A stretch of DNA of 64,000 nt from Albula goreensis (Eukaryota > Chordata > Actinopteri > Albuliformes > Albulidae): the NCBI GenBank assembly GCA_022829145.1, contig CM040746.1, positions 34,546,712-34,610,711 on the forward strand. The letters run 5' to 3'. Shown piece by piece: positions 1 through 8,737 of this stretch. The translations under genes were made by a program, and so were the position numbers. The number at the start of each line of letters is the position of its first letter. Within the stretch, counting starts at the first letter, position 1. The notes under the pieces are model-generated. The model searched no databases, was not told the DNA's origin, and was given only the letters and a program-made list of their open reading frames with translations.

Positions 1-400
1 TAATGTTGAAAGGCGAAGTGTGATCGATTGTGAGTAAAACTGAATTTAGTTTTACGCTCCTCTGAGCTTCACCTCCATTTGTAGCGGAAAAGCGGAATAT
101 CCTTGACTTACCAAATCCAACTTAATTTACTTTGCTTAAAAAAATCTAAATCATCCAGATTACATTTTTTTGGCTAATGTTCATCTTAGTTTGAACGGTT
201 ACCAATAAGAAACGAAGTAAAGATTAACTCAGTGCCACTAGATCACTTGCATAGTTTTGCAGATTGTAGCAAAGGGTAATGACCAGGTAAATGAAGGCAC
301 CATTTACAGTATTAAAATTCAGTTTGTGTCCTGCAGTGGTTATCAGCATTTTTCCATTTTAACTGCTTGGCTACTCACCAGCACCATATTTTTTCTGTCA
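1..400. other. AT-rich sequence, nothing recognised
   Basis: AT-rich non-coding DNA before the first repeat. No open frame with exon boundaries, tRNA fold or simple repeat stands out. The small open frame starting near 257 has no splice or protein signature and runs into a SINE. Confidence 0.5.
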
Positions 401-404
401 TCTA

Positions 405-605
405 TTTTTACATCAACTTTACATTACATGGTAGCCATGCACAACATGCTCTTGTCCATAGTGACCTACAGGTTACATTTCAATTTGTACTGCCGGGTAT
501 ATTCATTATTTAGGTGAGGTACCTAGCTAAAGGGTAGAACAACAGTGCGCAGCTAAACCTGAAGCCCCTGAGTTACAAGCCCAGCTCCATGACCACTATA
601 TATAC
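405..605 (-). mobile_element. Diverged tRNA-derived SINE with L2-type tail
   Basis: Read on the minus strand, the right end carries a degenerate tRNA-like head (GGGCTTGTAACTCAGGGG, then a decayed B box), followed by a body with GGTACCTCACC and, at the left, the tail GTAGGTCACTATGGACAAGAGC ending in short TGTAA-type repeats near 412-425. Head, body and tail are in the same order as in the copy at 1425-1640, so both belong to one family. The tail resembles the L2-clade LINE 3' end (GTCGCTCTGGATAAGAGC) that many fish SINEs share, which would mean mobilisation by a partner LINE. The copy is old: many substitutions and no clear target duplication. Family name not assigned. Confidence 0.7.
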
Positions 606-779
606 CGTACTTTTTTTGTACAGCATACAGTTCAATCTGTGTCAAATCATTACGCACCAAACAGTGTCGGACTTCTATTGTAAGTATGCGGTTTGGGTAG
701 ATTGTAACGAGACTCCTGTACTTTGTTGCCAGCACAAAAAAAAGAATGTGCAGCGGATTACAGAGTAACTGAGAATTAG

Positions 780-1260
780 AGTTCCTCCTTCAACCTCCCC
801 CTCCTACACACACCTTCCTCATCGGGGTCTTCCCAAAATGCACCTGCCATGTGGCCCCCCTCCAGCGGCCCAGCTGCTGCCGGACCCATGGTCCCTCAGA
901 TCCTCTGACTGCCTAAGTGCGTCCAGAGAGACCACCCTCTCCTGTGAGGAAAGCTCTTCCTTCTCCCGCACAGTGCAGGGGCCTTCTCTGAGGCTCGACA
1001 GCCAATCGGAGGAAGACCAAGTGGCCTATTCTGTGGCTGACAGCCAATCGCGGCACTGGAAAGAGTGCTTCCTCCGAAAGTACGAAAAAATATGGCAGCA
1101 CAGTGCAGAGGTACCGTTGCATGCCAGACTCCCACTCCAACCAGAAAGCCTGACTCATTCACAGCCCACTGGAAACCAGTCTGACTGTAAAAGCCCCAAA
1201 TTCACACTGCACGAATGCACAGATTCAGACTGTGAACACAACTGCTAATACAGCAGCAGT
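780..1260. promoter_or_regulatory. GC-rich block with paired CCAAT boxes
   Basis: A GC- and CpG-enriched stretch in an AT-rich background. Two near-identical CAGCCAATCG sequences lie at about 1000-1008 and 1042-1050, 42 bp apart; CCAAT in this context is the NF-Y site. A 136-codon plus-strand frame (838-1248) and overlapping minus frames exist, but the predicted peptide resembles no family I know and there is no splice structure, so I read the open frames as a GC effect. The block lies 1.0-1.5 kb upstream of the predicted promoter at 2.2 kb and may be a distal promoter element. Confidence 0.35.
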
Positions 1261-1424
1261 GAAGATCCTCCTTTAGTTAGAAATCCATCTGCTAATTAGC
1301 ACCACCACAAATTCACTTACAATCAAGCTGCAAGGCAAGGGGAGTGTCTTCTCTTCCAAGAAGCCTGATGAAATCTTTCTCGGCTCATTGAAATACTTGA
1401 CTGTGGAGGTATTATTTAAATTTA

Positions 1425-1640
1425 ATTATTTATTTGCAGGAGCAGGTGGCCTTACCCAGGGCCTCTTACATAGCTTCCATTTTATATATTATCCATTTAT
1501 ACGGGTGGAAATTTATAGTGGAAAGGCAGGTTAAGTACCTTGCTCAAGGGTACAACAGGAATGCCTCGTCCGGAAATTGAAAACTGCAACCTTAAAGTTA
1601 CGAGCCCACATCCTTTACCAAGTATGAAACACATTTTCCA
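1425..1640 (-). mobile_element. tRNA-derived SINE with L2-type 3' tail
   Basis: On the minus strand the order is: tRNA-like head near 1625-1585 (GGGCTCGTAACTTTAAGGTTGC, a decayed B box), CCCTTGAGCAAGGTACTTAACC at about 1555-1530, a central AT-rich part, then the tail GTAAGAGGCCCTGGGTAAGG near 1470-1445, and a short AT-rich end. The tail matches the general form of the L2-clade LINE 3' tail shared with fish SINEs. It is the better preserved of the two minus-strand copies upstream of the predicted promoter. No clear target duplication was seen. Confidence 0.8.
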
Positions 1641-1689
1641 CCATATCTGATGACTGCTGGAAATTACAAACGGGATTTGTCTGAAAATG

Positions 1690-1815
1690 CGTGCACGCAC
1701 ACACATACACACACACACAAATACACGTATATGCGCTTGAATACACACACACATGCACATGCACGCATGCTCGCATACACGCACACACACACATACACAC
1801 ACACACACACACACT
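1690..1815. repeat. CA/TG microsatellite, interrupted
   Basis: Alternating purine-pyrimidine tract, mostly CA with CG, CATG and TA interruptions. It produces long spurious open frames on both strands (Thr-His or Cys-Val repeats). It is directly next to the SINE end, which is common for fish microsatellites. Confidence 0.95.
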
Positions 1816-1901
1816 CTGACACTTTATTTCATTTAAAACCACAGACTGTACATTCATGCGTAAATGCCATATTTGTTTTGGATGAGCCTAAAGAGAACAG
1901 A

Positions 1902-1935
1902 CCGCCCCCCCCCACTCCACCCCCCCACCCCATCC
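1902..1935. repeat. C-rich tract
   Basis: Runs of C separated by single A or T bases; the minus strand has several G runs and could form a G-quadruplex. About 275-310 bp upstream of the predicted promoter CCAAT box. Confidence 0.7.
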
Positions 1936-2209
1936 ACTTCAAACAGTAGCATGCAGAGCTTTTCATTAGCAGCTCATTTCTGTTCACACGCAGGTGATTA
2001 AAGAGCAAAAATAAAAACAAACTAATCTCTCAGCTCTCTCTCTCCACGTCTGAGGAGGAAGCGGGCGTGCTGTTGTTGTCCGTTAATCTGGGATTTGACG
2101 GAGCCTGCACCCCAGACTCCAGAGACTGCAGCTGAGCTGCTGGAGCTTCCAGAATGCTCCATTCCCTCACACCTCAGAAACACGTTCCCTGCGATGACCT
2201 CACTCTCGG

Positions 2210-2214
2210 CCAAT
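2210..2214 (+). promoter_or_regulatory. CCAAT box (NF-Y type)
   Basis: CCAAT inside CGGCCAATGAGAGG, a good NF-Y context, about 75-80 bp before the predicted transcription start, the usual place for this box. Confidence 0.5.
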
Positions 2215-2256
2215 GAGAGGGCTGTTCCACGCCGAGAGCCATTTTCCTAATACTCG

Positions 2257-2263
2257 TATAAAC
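2257..2263 (+). promoter_or_regulatory. TATA-like box
   Basis: TATAAAC about 30 bp before the predicted start near 2287. It is the only TATA-like element between the CCAAT box and the ATG. Confidence 0.45.
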
Positions 2264-2278
2264 AAAGTGGGCCTTTGT
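2262..2278. promoter_or_regulatory. Inverted SOX/TCF-like pair over the TATA box
   Basis: ACAAAG, five bases, CTTTGT: two HMG-box cores in inverted orientation, the spacing known for SOXE dimer sites; the CTTTG core also fits TCF/LEF. The left core shares bases with the TATA-like element. Confidence 0.35.
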
Positions 2279-2320
2279 GTTTTAACAAGCGCTAGGTAGG
2301 GACTAGGGCATGCTTTACAG

Positions 2321-2437
2321 ATGTCTGCATCATTAGATGATGACTATTATGAGACAGACCGTCCAAAAAGCTGCACGTCAACGCCATCTTATCACGTGAC
2401 ACGACCTGCAAAGCCTTTCACAGTCACTGAGAAAAAG
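2321..2437 (+). CDS. First coding exon (5' partial gene), product unknown
   Basis: A 39-codon frame starts with ATG at 2321 and runs without a stop to AAG at 2435-2437, directly followed by a strong splice donor (AAG|GTAAGAGT, 2438). The exon length divides by three, so the intron is phase 0. An in-frame TAG at 2297 supports this ATG as the true start, although the base at -3 is C, a weak start context. The peptide begins MSASLDDDYYETDRPKS and continues with Ser/Thr/Pro and a basic end (TEKK); it has an acidic, tyrosine-containing patch, no signal peptide and no membrane segment. It does not look like repeat translation. Codon quality, promoter motifs upstream and the donor all agree. I do not recognise the family and give no symbol. 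The rest of the gene would lie downstream, past an intron of at least 61 kb, or in an exon I failed to see. The frame would close at a TGA soon after the donor if unspliced. Confidence 0.6.
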
Positions 2438-2440
2438 GTA

Positions 2441-2720
2441 AGAGTATGTGTGTGTTTGTGATGCAAGGATACGTATGAATGTATGCATGCGCGTATGTGT
2501 GCATGTACGTTTATCTACGCATGAGTCTATATGAGTTTGTATGTGTTCATGCGTGTGTATGTGTTTGTGTGCTCTTGTCTACATGTGTGTGTTCATACAT
2601 TTGTGGGGGTATGAACATGTGTGCATGTGCATGTGTGTGTATGTCTGTGTGTGTCTGTGTGTGTGCACATGGGTGTGGGTGGGTGTGTGTGTGTGCGAAC
2701 GTGTGTGTGTGTGTGTGTTG
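2441..2720. repeat. GT-rich tract right after the splice donor
   Basis: Interrupted GT/TG/CATG alternating tract that starts within a few bases of the donor of the predicted exon and ends at 2720. The long frames across it are translation of the repeat (Cys-Val, Thr-His). Confidence 0.95.
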
Positions 2721-2949
2721 GCCTCTCCTGCTGGGCTGAGAGCTGATCCTGCCCGATATCTACCAGTGGGTGAAGAACCAATCTGCAGCAGTAAAAACTT
2801 GGCTTAATGAGGAACAGACTGGACCATTTTTGGCCCAATGTACTTTTAATTAGCAACCCTGAGGTTGTCTGAACGATGTCTGTGGAACAAGGAAAAAGGC
2901 ATCATCTCTTTTTCTTCACACTTCCACTTCCTCCCTTTCCGTCCTATCT

Positions 2950-3310
2950 GTTTCTGTGTGTTTGAATGAGTTTGTGTGTATGGGGAGTTCAGTGCTTGTG
3001 TGTTCGTGGCTGGCATACATTATCCAATGTGCTTTCTGTAAGTACCTGATATTTGTGTGTGTGTGATGGCATGCCTATTCATGTGTCTGTTATGTGTTTG
3101 TCCATGTGTCTGTGTGTGTGTTAATATTGTTAATATTTATCTGTCCTTTGCCTATGTACATGTGTGTACACACCTGTCAGTGTGTGTGCATGTGTATGTG
3201 TGTTTGTCTGTGTGTTCGTTAGTGTGTGTGCATGTGTATGTGAGAGTGTATGTCCGTGTGTGTGCGTGTGTATGAGTGTTTGGGTCTGCGTGTGTGTGTG
3301 TGTGTGTGTA
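2950..3310. repeat. GT-rich tract
   Basis: Second interrupted GT array, densest at 3050-3120 and 3170-3310, ending in uninterrupted GT. Similar to the one at 2441-2720 but without a shared longer unit. Spurious open frames on both strands. Confidence 0.93.
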
Positions 3311-3312
3311 TA

Positions 3313-4165
3313 GTCTGCGGGGGCCATATATCTCACCTTGCCTGCCATTTCTCTTCCTATCGTAATGCAGTTCCACCTCACTGCATCCAATCTTCCTCAT
3401 CTGCCTCAAGAATCTATTAACTCTGTGATGGAAACAAATTCCTCCCTTCGCTTACTGTATTTCTTTTTTTCCCCTCTTAAAATGACAAAATACCTGGATT
3501 TAAGCCCTCATATTACCAGTAGCCTCCGTCCTGAATTTGTAAAAATTTCTCCCAATCAACAACATCAAATCAAACTACAAACAGCTGGCAAACCACAAGG
3601 CCAACATTATAATTAGGCGACTTAATTGAAGGATGTGTCACTTGAAGAAAAAAGAATCCCCTCTGACCAGATTCTTGACATAACAATGCGCTAACTGATG
3701 AACGCGACAGGAAGAGAGGCAAGGAGGCCCATGGCTGTCGGTTCGGCTGCTAATTTTCAGTTCATCTGTGACCTTTATTAACATCCCTGTGAACTGTTTA
3801 GCACACCGTCAGACTCAATTACACACCAACACCAACATTGAGGCAAAGCTCCGGACAAAGCTTTTTTTCCCCCTTCCTTTATTTTTAGACTGCCTGGAAA
3901 AGGACTGTGCTTCCAAACAGCTGTTTCCAAGACATGCCCAAATTGAATACTGTCACTCAACAGGCTCGGTGGGATTTGCTGTGATGTTTATGTTTTGCGC
4001 AAATATTACACAGATCTTTTTAATGAGAATTTCCTCAGTAATTTAAATAACAAATGGACAAAAGCAAATGCTCCACTGCTGAGTAAGACGGTTACAGCTG
4101 TGCAGGTGCTTATAAGCGCTGTTAATTCTGAGGTGCCCATTGGCTGTGACTGACCAGTCATAACC
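3313..4165. other. Intron-like sequence without a clear feature
   Basis: No exon, RNA gene or repeat recognised. The part at 3610-4040 has balanced composition with several TTAAT/TAATT cores and could include a conserved element, but nothing by eye separates it from ordinary intron. Confidence 0.4.
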
Positions 4166-4208
4166 AGTGATGGGAACATGAGGTATCATGACATCAATCA
4201 TTGGTTGA
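4166..4208 (+). repeat. Short repeat fragment, copy 1
   Basis: Starts AGTGATGGGAACATGAGG and matches 51291-51333 at about three quarters of positions over 43 bp, same strand. The two copies are 47 kb apart. The AGTGATGGG start resembles the ends of some fish non-autonomous elements; family not assigned. Confidence 0.55.
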
Positions 4209-5096
4209 ACAGCTAGCTGTCAATCACTGACTTTTTTTTGCACCAATGTATTATTTTATTTTAACCACTAAACTCTATGACCGAGTAAAATCAGCAAGTC
4301 ATTGGTAGTGTATAGTAGCTCCACCCATTTTTGGCGCCATGGCACCTCATTTATCCATTGCTGAGTGTGGGCTAACGTAAACACCTTAAAAAAATAGTTC
4401 CCGCAGCAACAGACCTTCTGTGGGGCTGGGTGTTCATCATAAAATGACTCATTAGTCATAAACAGATTGTACAGCCATCAATAACATTATTACGATGAAA
4501 TGATCTTTAAGAGCTCCCAGCATTACGCAACCAAGTTTCCTGGATCACACATGCACACAGACGGTAAAATGAAAAACAAACCAAACGTGCCTTTCAGGGG
4601 CGCGCTTCACGGCCAAAACGTCAAATCGTCGACATGGTTTGTGTACGCCCCAGACACGGACGAGGTGGTTTAGGAGCTCACAGCGGTGATTTTGCTGGTG
4701 GTAATACAATCCTTATTAATGATGCACCCTCCAAAGATAAAAGGGCTGCCTGAAAACACGATGCCAACACATCCCTTTACATAATTAATATGTTTATTTT
4801 TAGCCAGCGCGCATTGGCGAAAAAAAAAATAAAAACGTGTACACTCATTTCTTTTTGATAGAGAAGATTTGAGTTGTAGATTCAGCTTCCATTTTTCAAA
4901 AAAACAAAAAACAAAAGTTTGAAAGAGATGATTTCTCACTGGCCAGACTGTGATATACAGCCTATGGGAGAATTACTGCATACACCACACAGTCTATTAA
5001 TCAGTACAAATGTAGGCCAGGCCCACTTTGATAAATGTGGATTAAGAGCATTTAAACATACTTCACTTCCAATGATTCACATTAGTGCTCGCTTCG

Positions 5097-5110
5097 AAAT
5101 TAACCTAAGC
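5097..5110 (+). repeat. Target site duplication, left copy
   Basis: AAATTAACCTAAGC, repeated with one change as AAATTAACTTAAGC at 5281-5294 on the other side of the SINE. Confidence 0.8.
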
Positions 5111-5280
5111 AGGTGCCCCAGTAGCTCATCTGGTAGAGCACATACCACATAAGGCTATGCCGCGGCGGTCTGGGTTCAAACGCAGCCCAGGCCCCTCGCC
5201 GCCCATTATCCCCAGCCCTTCCTGTCTATCTCTCTTCCATCACTAGCAAATAAAGCTTAAAAAAAATAATCTTTAAAAAA
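5111..5280 (+). mobile_element. tRNA-derived SINE with target duplication
   Basis: The head (5112-5190) is tRNA-like: A box TAGCTCATCTGG at 5122-5133 and B box GGTTCAAACGC at 5173-5183, the internal RNA polymerase III promoter. It is followed by a C-rich non-tRNA body, CTGTCTATCTCTCTTCC, the motif AATAAAGC, and an A-rich tail. It is flanked by a 14-bp direct repeat with one mismatch (5097-5110 and 5281-5294), the mark of LINE-driven target-primed insertion. This is a different family from the L2-tailed SINEs at 405 and 1425. The well-preserved boxes and duplication indicate a fairly young copy. It is not a functional tRNA: the acceptor and anticodon stems do not pair well and there is no matching 3' arm. 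Confidence 0.85.
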
Positions 5281-5294
5281 AAATTAACTTAAGC
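5281..5294 (+). repeat. Target site duplication, right copy
   Basis: AAATTAACTTAAGC, matching 13 of 14 bases of the left copy at 5097-5110. Confidence 0.8.
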
Positions 5295-5439
5295 CGTTTA
5301 AATTTAGTTCCTTTATTTTCACACCAAGAAAAAAAAATACAATTTAGTTTGAATGTGATTCCTCAGTGCGATTTCTGGTATCTGCTGCTTTCATATCAGC
5401 TATTTGGAAAGGATTCAGTCATCCTTCAACAGACATTAT

Positions 5440-5575
5440 AAGATGGTACCACAAAGGACACTAGGCACATAAGGACATAAGAGTATATAATGATGGGAAT
5501 AGGCCATTCAGCCTTTCCAGGCTCATAATTTACCTCCAGTCTAGTAAGTATCCTCTCAGGTATCCGTGTCAGGTA
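5440..5575 (+). repeat. Interspersed repeat, unclassified, copy 1
   Basis: Contains CATAAGGACATAAGAG and then ATGATGGGAATAGGCCATTC. The part from 5490 to about 5535 aligns with 51353-51398. The 'ATAAGAACATAAGA..GGCCATTC' form is familiar from widespread fish repeats, but I cannot give its class. Confidence 0.6.
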
Positions 5576-5579
5576 ATCA

Positions 5580-5935
5580 GGTAATGCCAAAATGACATGG
5601 CGTTCTCTCACTGGCTTCCTGTCATGTGACATCTCCCGCCTAACGCTGCTACCGGTGCGTTTCCCCTCCGGCTGCGGCCCGTTATCCCATGGCTGGGCGT
5701 GTGCTCGGCGCGTGCGGCCCCTCCACGCCTCTCCTTCGACGCGGCTTGTAATTGATTTGCTGTTACAAATGCGCGGACGGAGCGTTGACAGTTTCATCTG
5801 GGAGGTTCTGATGCAACAGGACAGTGGAACAAACAAGCGCCCGAGACCATTCCTCCACGCATAATTACTGGCCCGCCGCTTCCCTTTCACGCTCTCCGCT
5901 TCTCTGCACCCATCTTTTGCGTTCATCCTCGCCAA
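5580..5935. promoter_or_regulatory. CpG island with homeodomain-type cores
   Basis: About 57% GC with CpG at roughly its expected frequency, in a CpG-poor window. Inside are TGTAATTGATTTG (about 5747), ACAAATGCGCGG and CATAATTAC (about 5860), so it mixes island composition with enhancer-type cores. Open frames cross it on both strands (175 codons minus, 90 plus), but the minus frame runs into the neighbouring repeat and neither has exon borders. It lies 3.2 kb downstream of the predicted first exon and could be an alternative promoter or an intragenic CpG-rich enhancer. Confidence 0.45.
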
Positions 5936-6559
5936 AAAAAAAAAAAAAAACACAATTCAAACCTGACCAGTTTATCTGAGCTAAAAGACCTGGACTTTCA
6001 AAAGAAGCTGCAAAAATAGCACAATTATGTAATTACAAACAGCCCAGTTATGGTTTGATTCCTTTGAGCAGAACCATCGAAAAATCATTACAGCATTTTA
6101 TCATTTATGTGCATCATAATGTGTGACTGTTCAGTTGAAAAGAAAATAAGTAAATGACACATAACAATAGTCCTGTGTTTGTCCATGTTTTCTGTCCACA
6201 TAAATGACAACAAGAGCAAAAACAGCAGCAGCAACATGAACATGCACTCTTAGTCCTCTTATTATTTTAACAGCATTATATTATTCATGCATATGTTTGA
6301 AGTAAAATGGCCATTCTTATTCACATCAGCTTAAAAGGGTGTTCACAGCTGGATAGTTAACATAACGATTCGTGCAAAGTTCCTCAGGCCAAGAAACTGA
6401 AGTCGCTTTTCTGTCTGAGACTTGAGCACACCTTCTGGACATACAGTCTGGTGTATTCATCGTTCTGAAGGGGCCATTTGCCCCCCCTAAAGACATAAAA
6501 ATAGCCAGCACAAATATTGTCACCCCCAGTTCCTGCGCCCCTGCCCCCTCCCCTGCCAC
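5936..6559. other. AT-rich intron-like sequence
   Basis: Starts with an A run at 5935-5950, then AT-rich DNA with no recognised feature. Confidence 0.45.
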
Positions 6560-6960
6560 CCCCAGACGTGCTGTGGTGCTGTTCTAACCGATCGGTCCGG
6601 TTTGGTGTTCACGGCCACACAGGCAGAGAGGGCAGTCTGTCCAGCATTTCCAGCGGGACAGAAGTGAATCACTGGAGCCTGAAATCAGTGTAGGCAAGCG
6701 AGGCGTCGACATGCTAGGGCTGGCTGTGCGCTAGTTAGGGCGCTGCGAGATTTGCATTAAGAGCCCAGACACACATTTGAAGGATATAAATGCCGTCAAG
6801 CAAATATTTCCTTCCGTTTCTGAAACAACCCTGCTGCTTTGACAGTTTTCACTAGCCCTGCCACACAGGTTCCTGTCTGAAGCCATTTGCACATTCTGAC
6901 TGCATCCAACATGTACTCAAGTGACCTGTTCGAGAGTGAACAAAACTAAGATAGTTGACT
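6560..6960. promoter_or_regulatory. Enhancer-like block
   Basis: Balanced composition with preserved CpGs (CGATCGGTCCGG near 6588, GGCGTCGACATG near 6702) and an octamer-like ATTTGCAT at about 6751. It has the look of a conserved developmental element, but this is judged by eye only. Confidence 0.3.
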
Positions 6961-7264
6961 GAATTCTTTCAATACAATTTAAGATGTGGTGTCGGTGGTA
7001 TTATGATTAGCCTGTTCAAATACAGTCTTTAACTTGGCCATGATAATGAACTTGAATTAGTTTACATAACATCCTGCTATGCAAGTGCATATACATAAAC
7101 AGCGTATATGCTGTTTAACCCATTTTGAAATCAAAGGTACAGTTTGAATATAAAATGTACATAAATGTTAAATCTCTGTTTAAAAGAGAATGGACAATGG
7201 TGAATGTTAATTAAGGTATTTAAGGTATTCAGATGACATACTGACAAATTAGTCTTCTATCGTC

Positions 7265-7420
7265 TCAAAGATACACTCTAGAAAAAAGTTCTAAAACCCT
7301 GGGGGGTTTTCGTAGAGCCCTCAGAATGAGGATCTCCTTGCTTTCAGAGACAAACCTTTTAGGATTCCCCCAACAGAACAAAAGAAGATTGCTTAGGAAC
7401 CCCTTCTGTCTCAGGGTATA
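7265..7420. mobile_element. Possible small non-autonomous DNA element
   Basis: CACTCTAGAAAAAAGTTCT at the left, followed by repeated variants of GTTCT/AACCCT/AACCCC through to AGGAACCCCTTCTG at the right. This resembles short fish elements rich in 'AGAACCC' units. The inverted ends are weak and no target duplication was found. Confidence 0.4.
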
Positions 7421-7845
7421 TGCACAAACACACACTCATACACAACCTTGACGACATAAATAGATGCACACACACACACACACACATATGTGCACATGCA
7501 CGCACACACAAACACACACACATATACAACCTTGAGGACATAAGTGGATGCACACACACACACGTATGCGCACATGCGCGTGCGCACGCACACACACACG
7601 TGCGCACATGCGTGTGCGCACCCACACACACACATGTGCGCACATGCACATGCACATGCACATGCACGCACACATACACACACACACACATATGTGCACA
7701 AGCAGGCACACACAAACAGACACACATATACAACCTTGAGGACATAAGTGGATGCACACACACACACACACACACACACGTATGCGCACATGCGCGTGCC
7801 TGCGCACACACACACGTATGCACACATGTGCGCACGCATGGACAG
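7420..7845. repeat. CA-rich array with an embedded 24-bp unit
   Basis: Mostly CA with CG and CATG interruptions. Three copies of a unit of the form CAACCTTGAGGACATAAG..GATG sit inside it at 7443-7466, 7527-7550 and 7731-7754, and a diverged fourth at 8954-8977 in the next array. The array was therefore built by duplication of a compound unit, not only by CA slippage. All long frames over it are translations of the repeat. Confidence 0.93.
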
Positions 7846-7849
7846 GACA

Positions 7850-8394
7850 CGCCAGAGTCCTTTCATACCTCCAGCCCCCTGGCATTTTAGCACCACAAAA
7901 AACATATGGCATGTCCTTTTTACCAGCAAGAGGAAGCTGGGATGCTCAACGGTCTAAAAAGTCTCTATTTAAAGAGCTGAAAGGCACTGAAGAAGCCCAA
8001 ACCCTTAGGGTAATCTTTCACTGTAAGATGCCGTGTAGGAATCTGAATATAATATGTCCTTGAAACACTCCAATTTCTTAACACTATGACTATTAGAAAA
8101 GTCCACAGAGACAAATCAAACTCTGCAGAAGCCTCTTTTAAAAGATCCCAAAACACCACATGTAGGACTATTAATCATTCATATGCTCTCACCAGGCCAA
8201 CAATTGATCTGAAAGGAGAGAATTTGAATTCACTTCAGAGGGGTTCTGCAAATCACTTTCACACCAAGGCTGAGAAAGACAAAAAAAAACAATACTTAAC
8301 AATAGAGGAGAGGAGATTACAGCAGGCAGAGGTTCTTTGTAGGACTACTGTACGATTGTCTGCCTAATTCGAGGGTAATTTTGGCCCTGTTATC
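7850..8394. other. Unique sequence between two CA arrays
   Basis: About 550 bp of non-repetitive DNA separating the two CA arrays. Nothing recognised. Confidence 0.4.
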
Positions 8395-8530
8395 CATGAA
8401 GACAGAAGTGCTTCGGCCGCAGACGGAGAAGCCCGGAACGCAGAGCGAGAGACCTGTGGGCCGTAGCTGGGAGGGCGGAGCCGCTGTGAGACGCCGCCGA
8501 GGCAGTGACTGAGCTTATCCTCAGCCTACA
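8395..8530. other. Small GC- and CpG-rich block
   Basis: A roughly 130-bp block with about a dozen CpGs (for example CGGCCGCAGACGG, GACGCCGCCGAGG) beside the CA minisatellite. Too short to call an island; could be a small regulatory element. Confidence 0.3.
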
Positions 8531-8580
8531 GACACAATCCCGCCAGAAACACACAACCTGCACCTCAGGCAGGAAGGGAC

Positions 8581-8701
8581 AGACACACACACACACACGA
8601 TCATGAACATGCACACTCTCACACACACATACACAAACACGATCATGAACATGCACACTCTCACACACACACACACAAACACGATCATGAACATGCACAC
8701 T

Positions 8702-8737
<36 letters not shown>

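Larger units (their letters stand above)
2030..2320 (+). promoter_or_regulatory. Predicted core promoter and 5' UTR
   Basis: The block upstream of the coding exon is rich in GC and CpG compared with its flanks. It holds a CCAAT box (CGGCCAATGAGAGG, CCAAT at 2210-2214) and a TATA-like TATAAAC at 2257-2263. The spacing is canonical: CCAAT about 47 bp before TATA, which puts transcription start near 2285-2290 and leaves a 5' UTR of roughly 30-35 bases before the ATG at 2321. An inverted pair of SOX/TCF-like cores, ACAAAG (2262-2267) and CTTTGT (2273-2278), overlaps the end of the TATA-like element. Call rests on motif order and spacing, not on expression data. Confidence 0.55.

Noticed and set aside
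838-1248. Plus frame of 136 codons upstream of the predicted promoter
   Set aside because: GC-rich block open on both strands; composition explains it. No known domain.
5112-5190. tRNA gene
   Set aside because: A and B boxes are good, but arms do not pair as a tRNA and it continues into a SINE body with A-rich tail and target duplication.
5426-5953. Minus frame of 175 codons
   Set aside because: Runs from an A/T run through a CpG island into an interspersed repeat; no domain and no exon borders.
7359-7929. Overlapping frames of 156-172 codons on both strands
   Set aside because: Open on both strands at once because of the alternating CA/GT tract.
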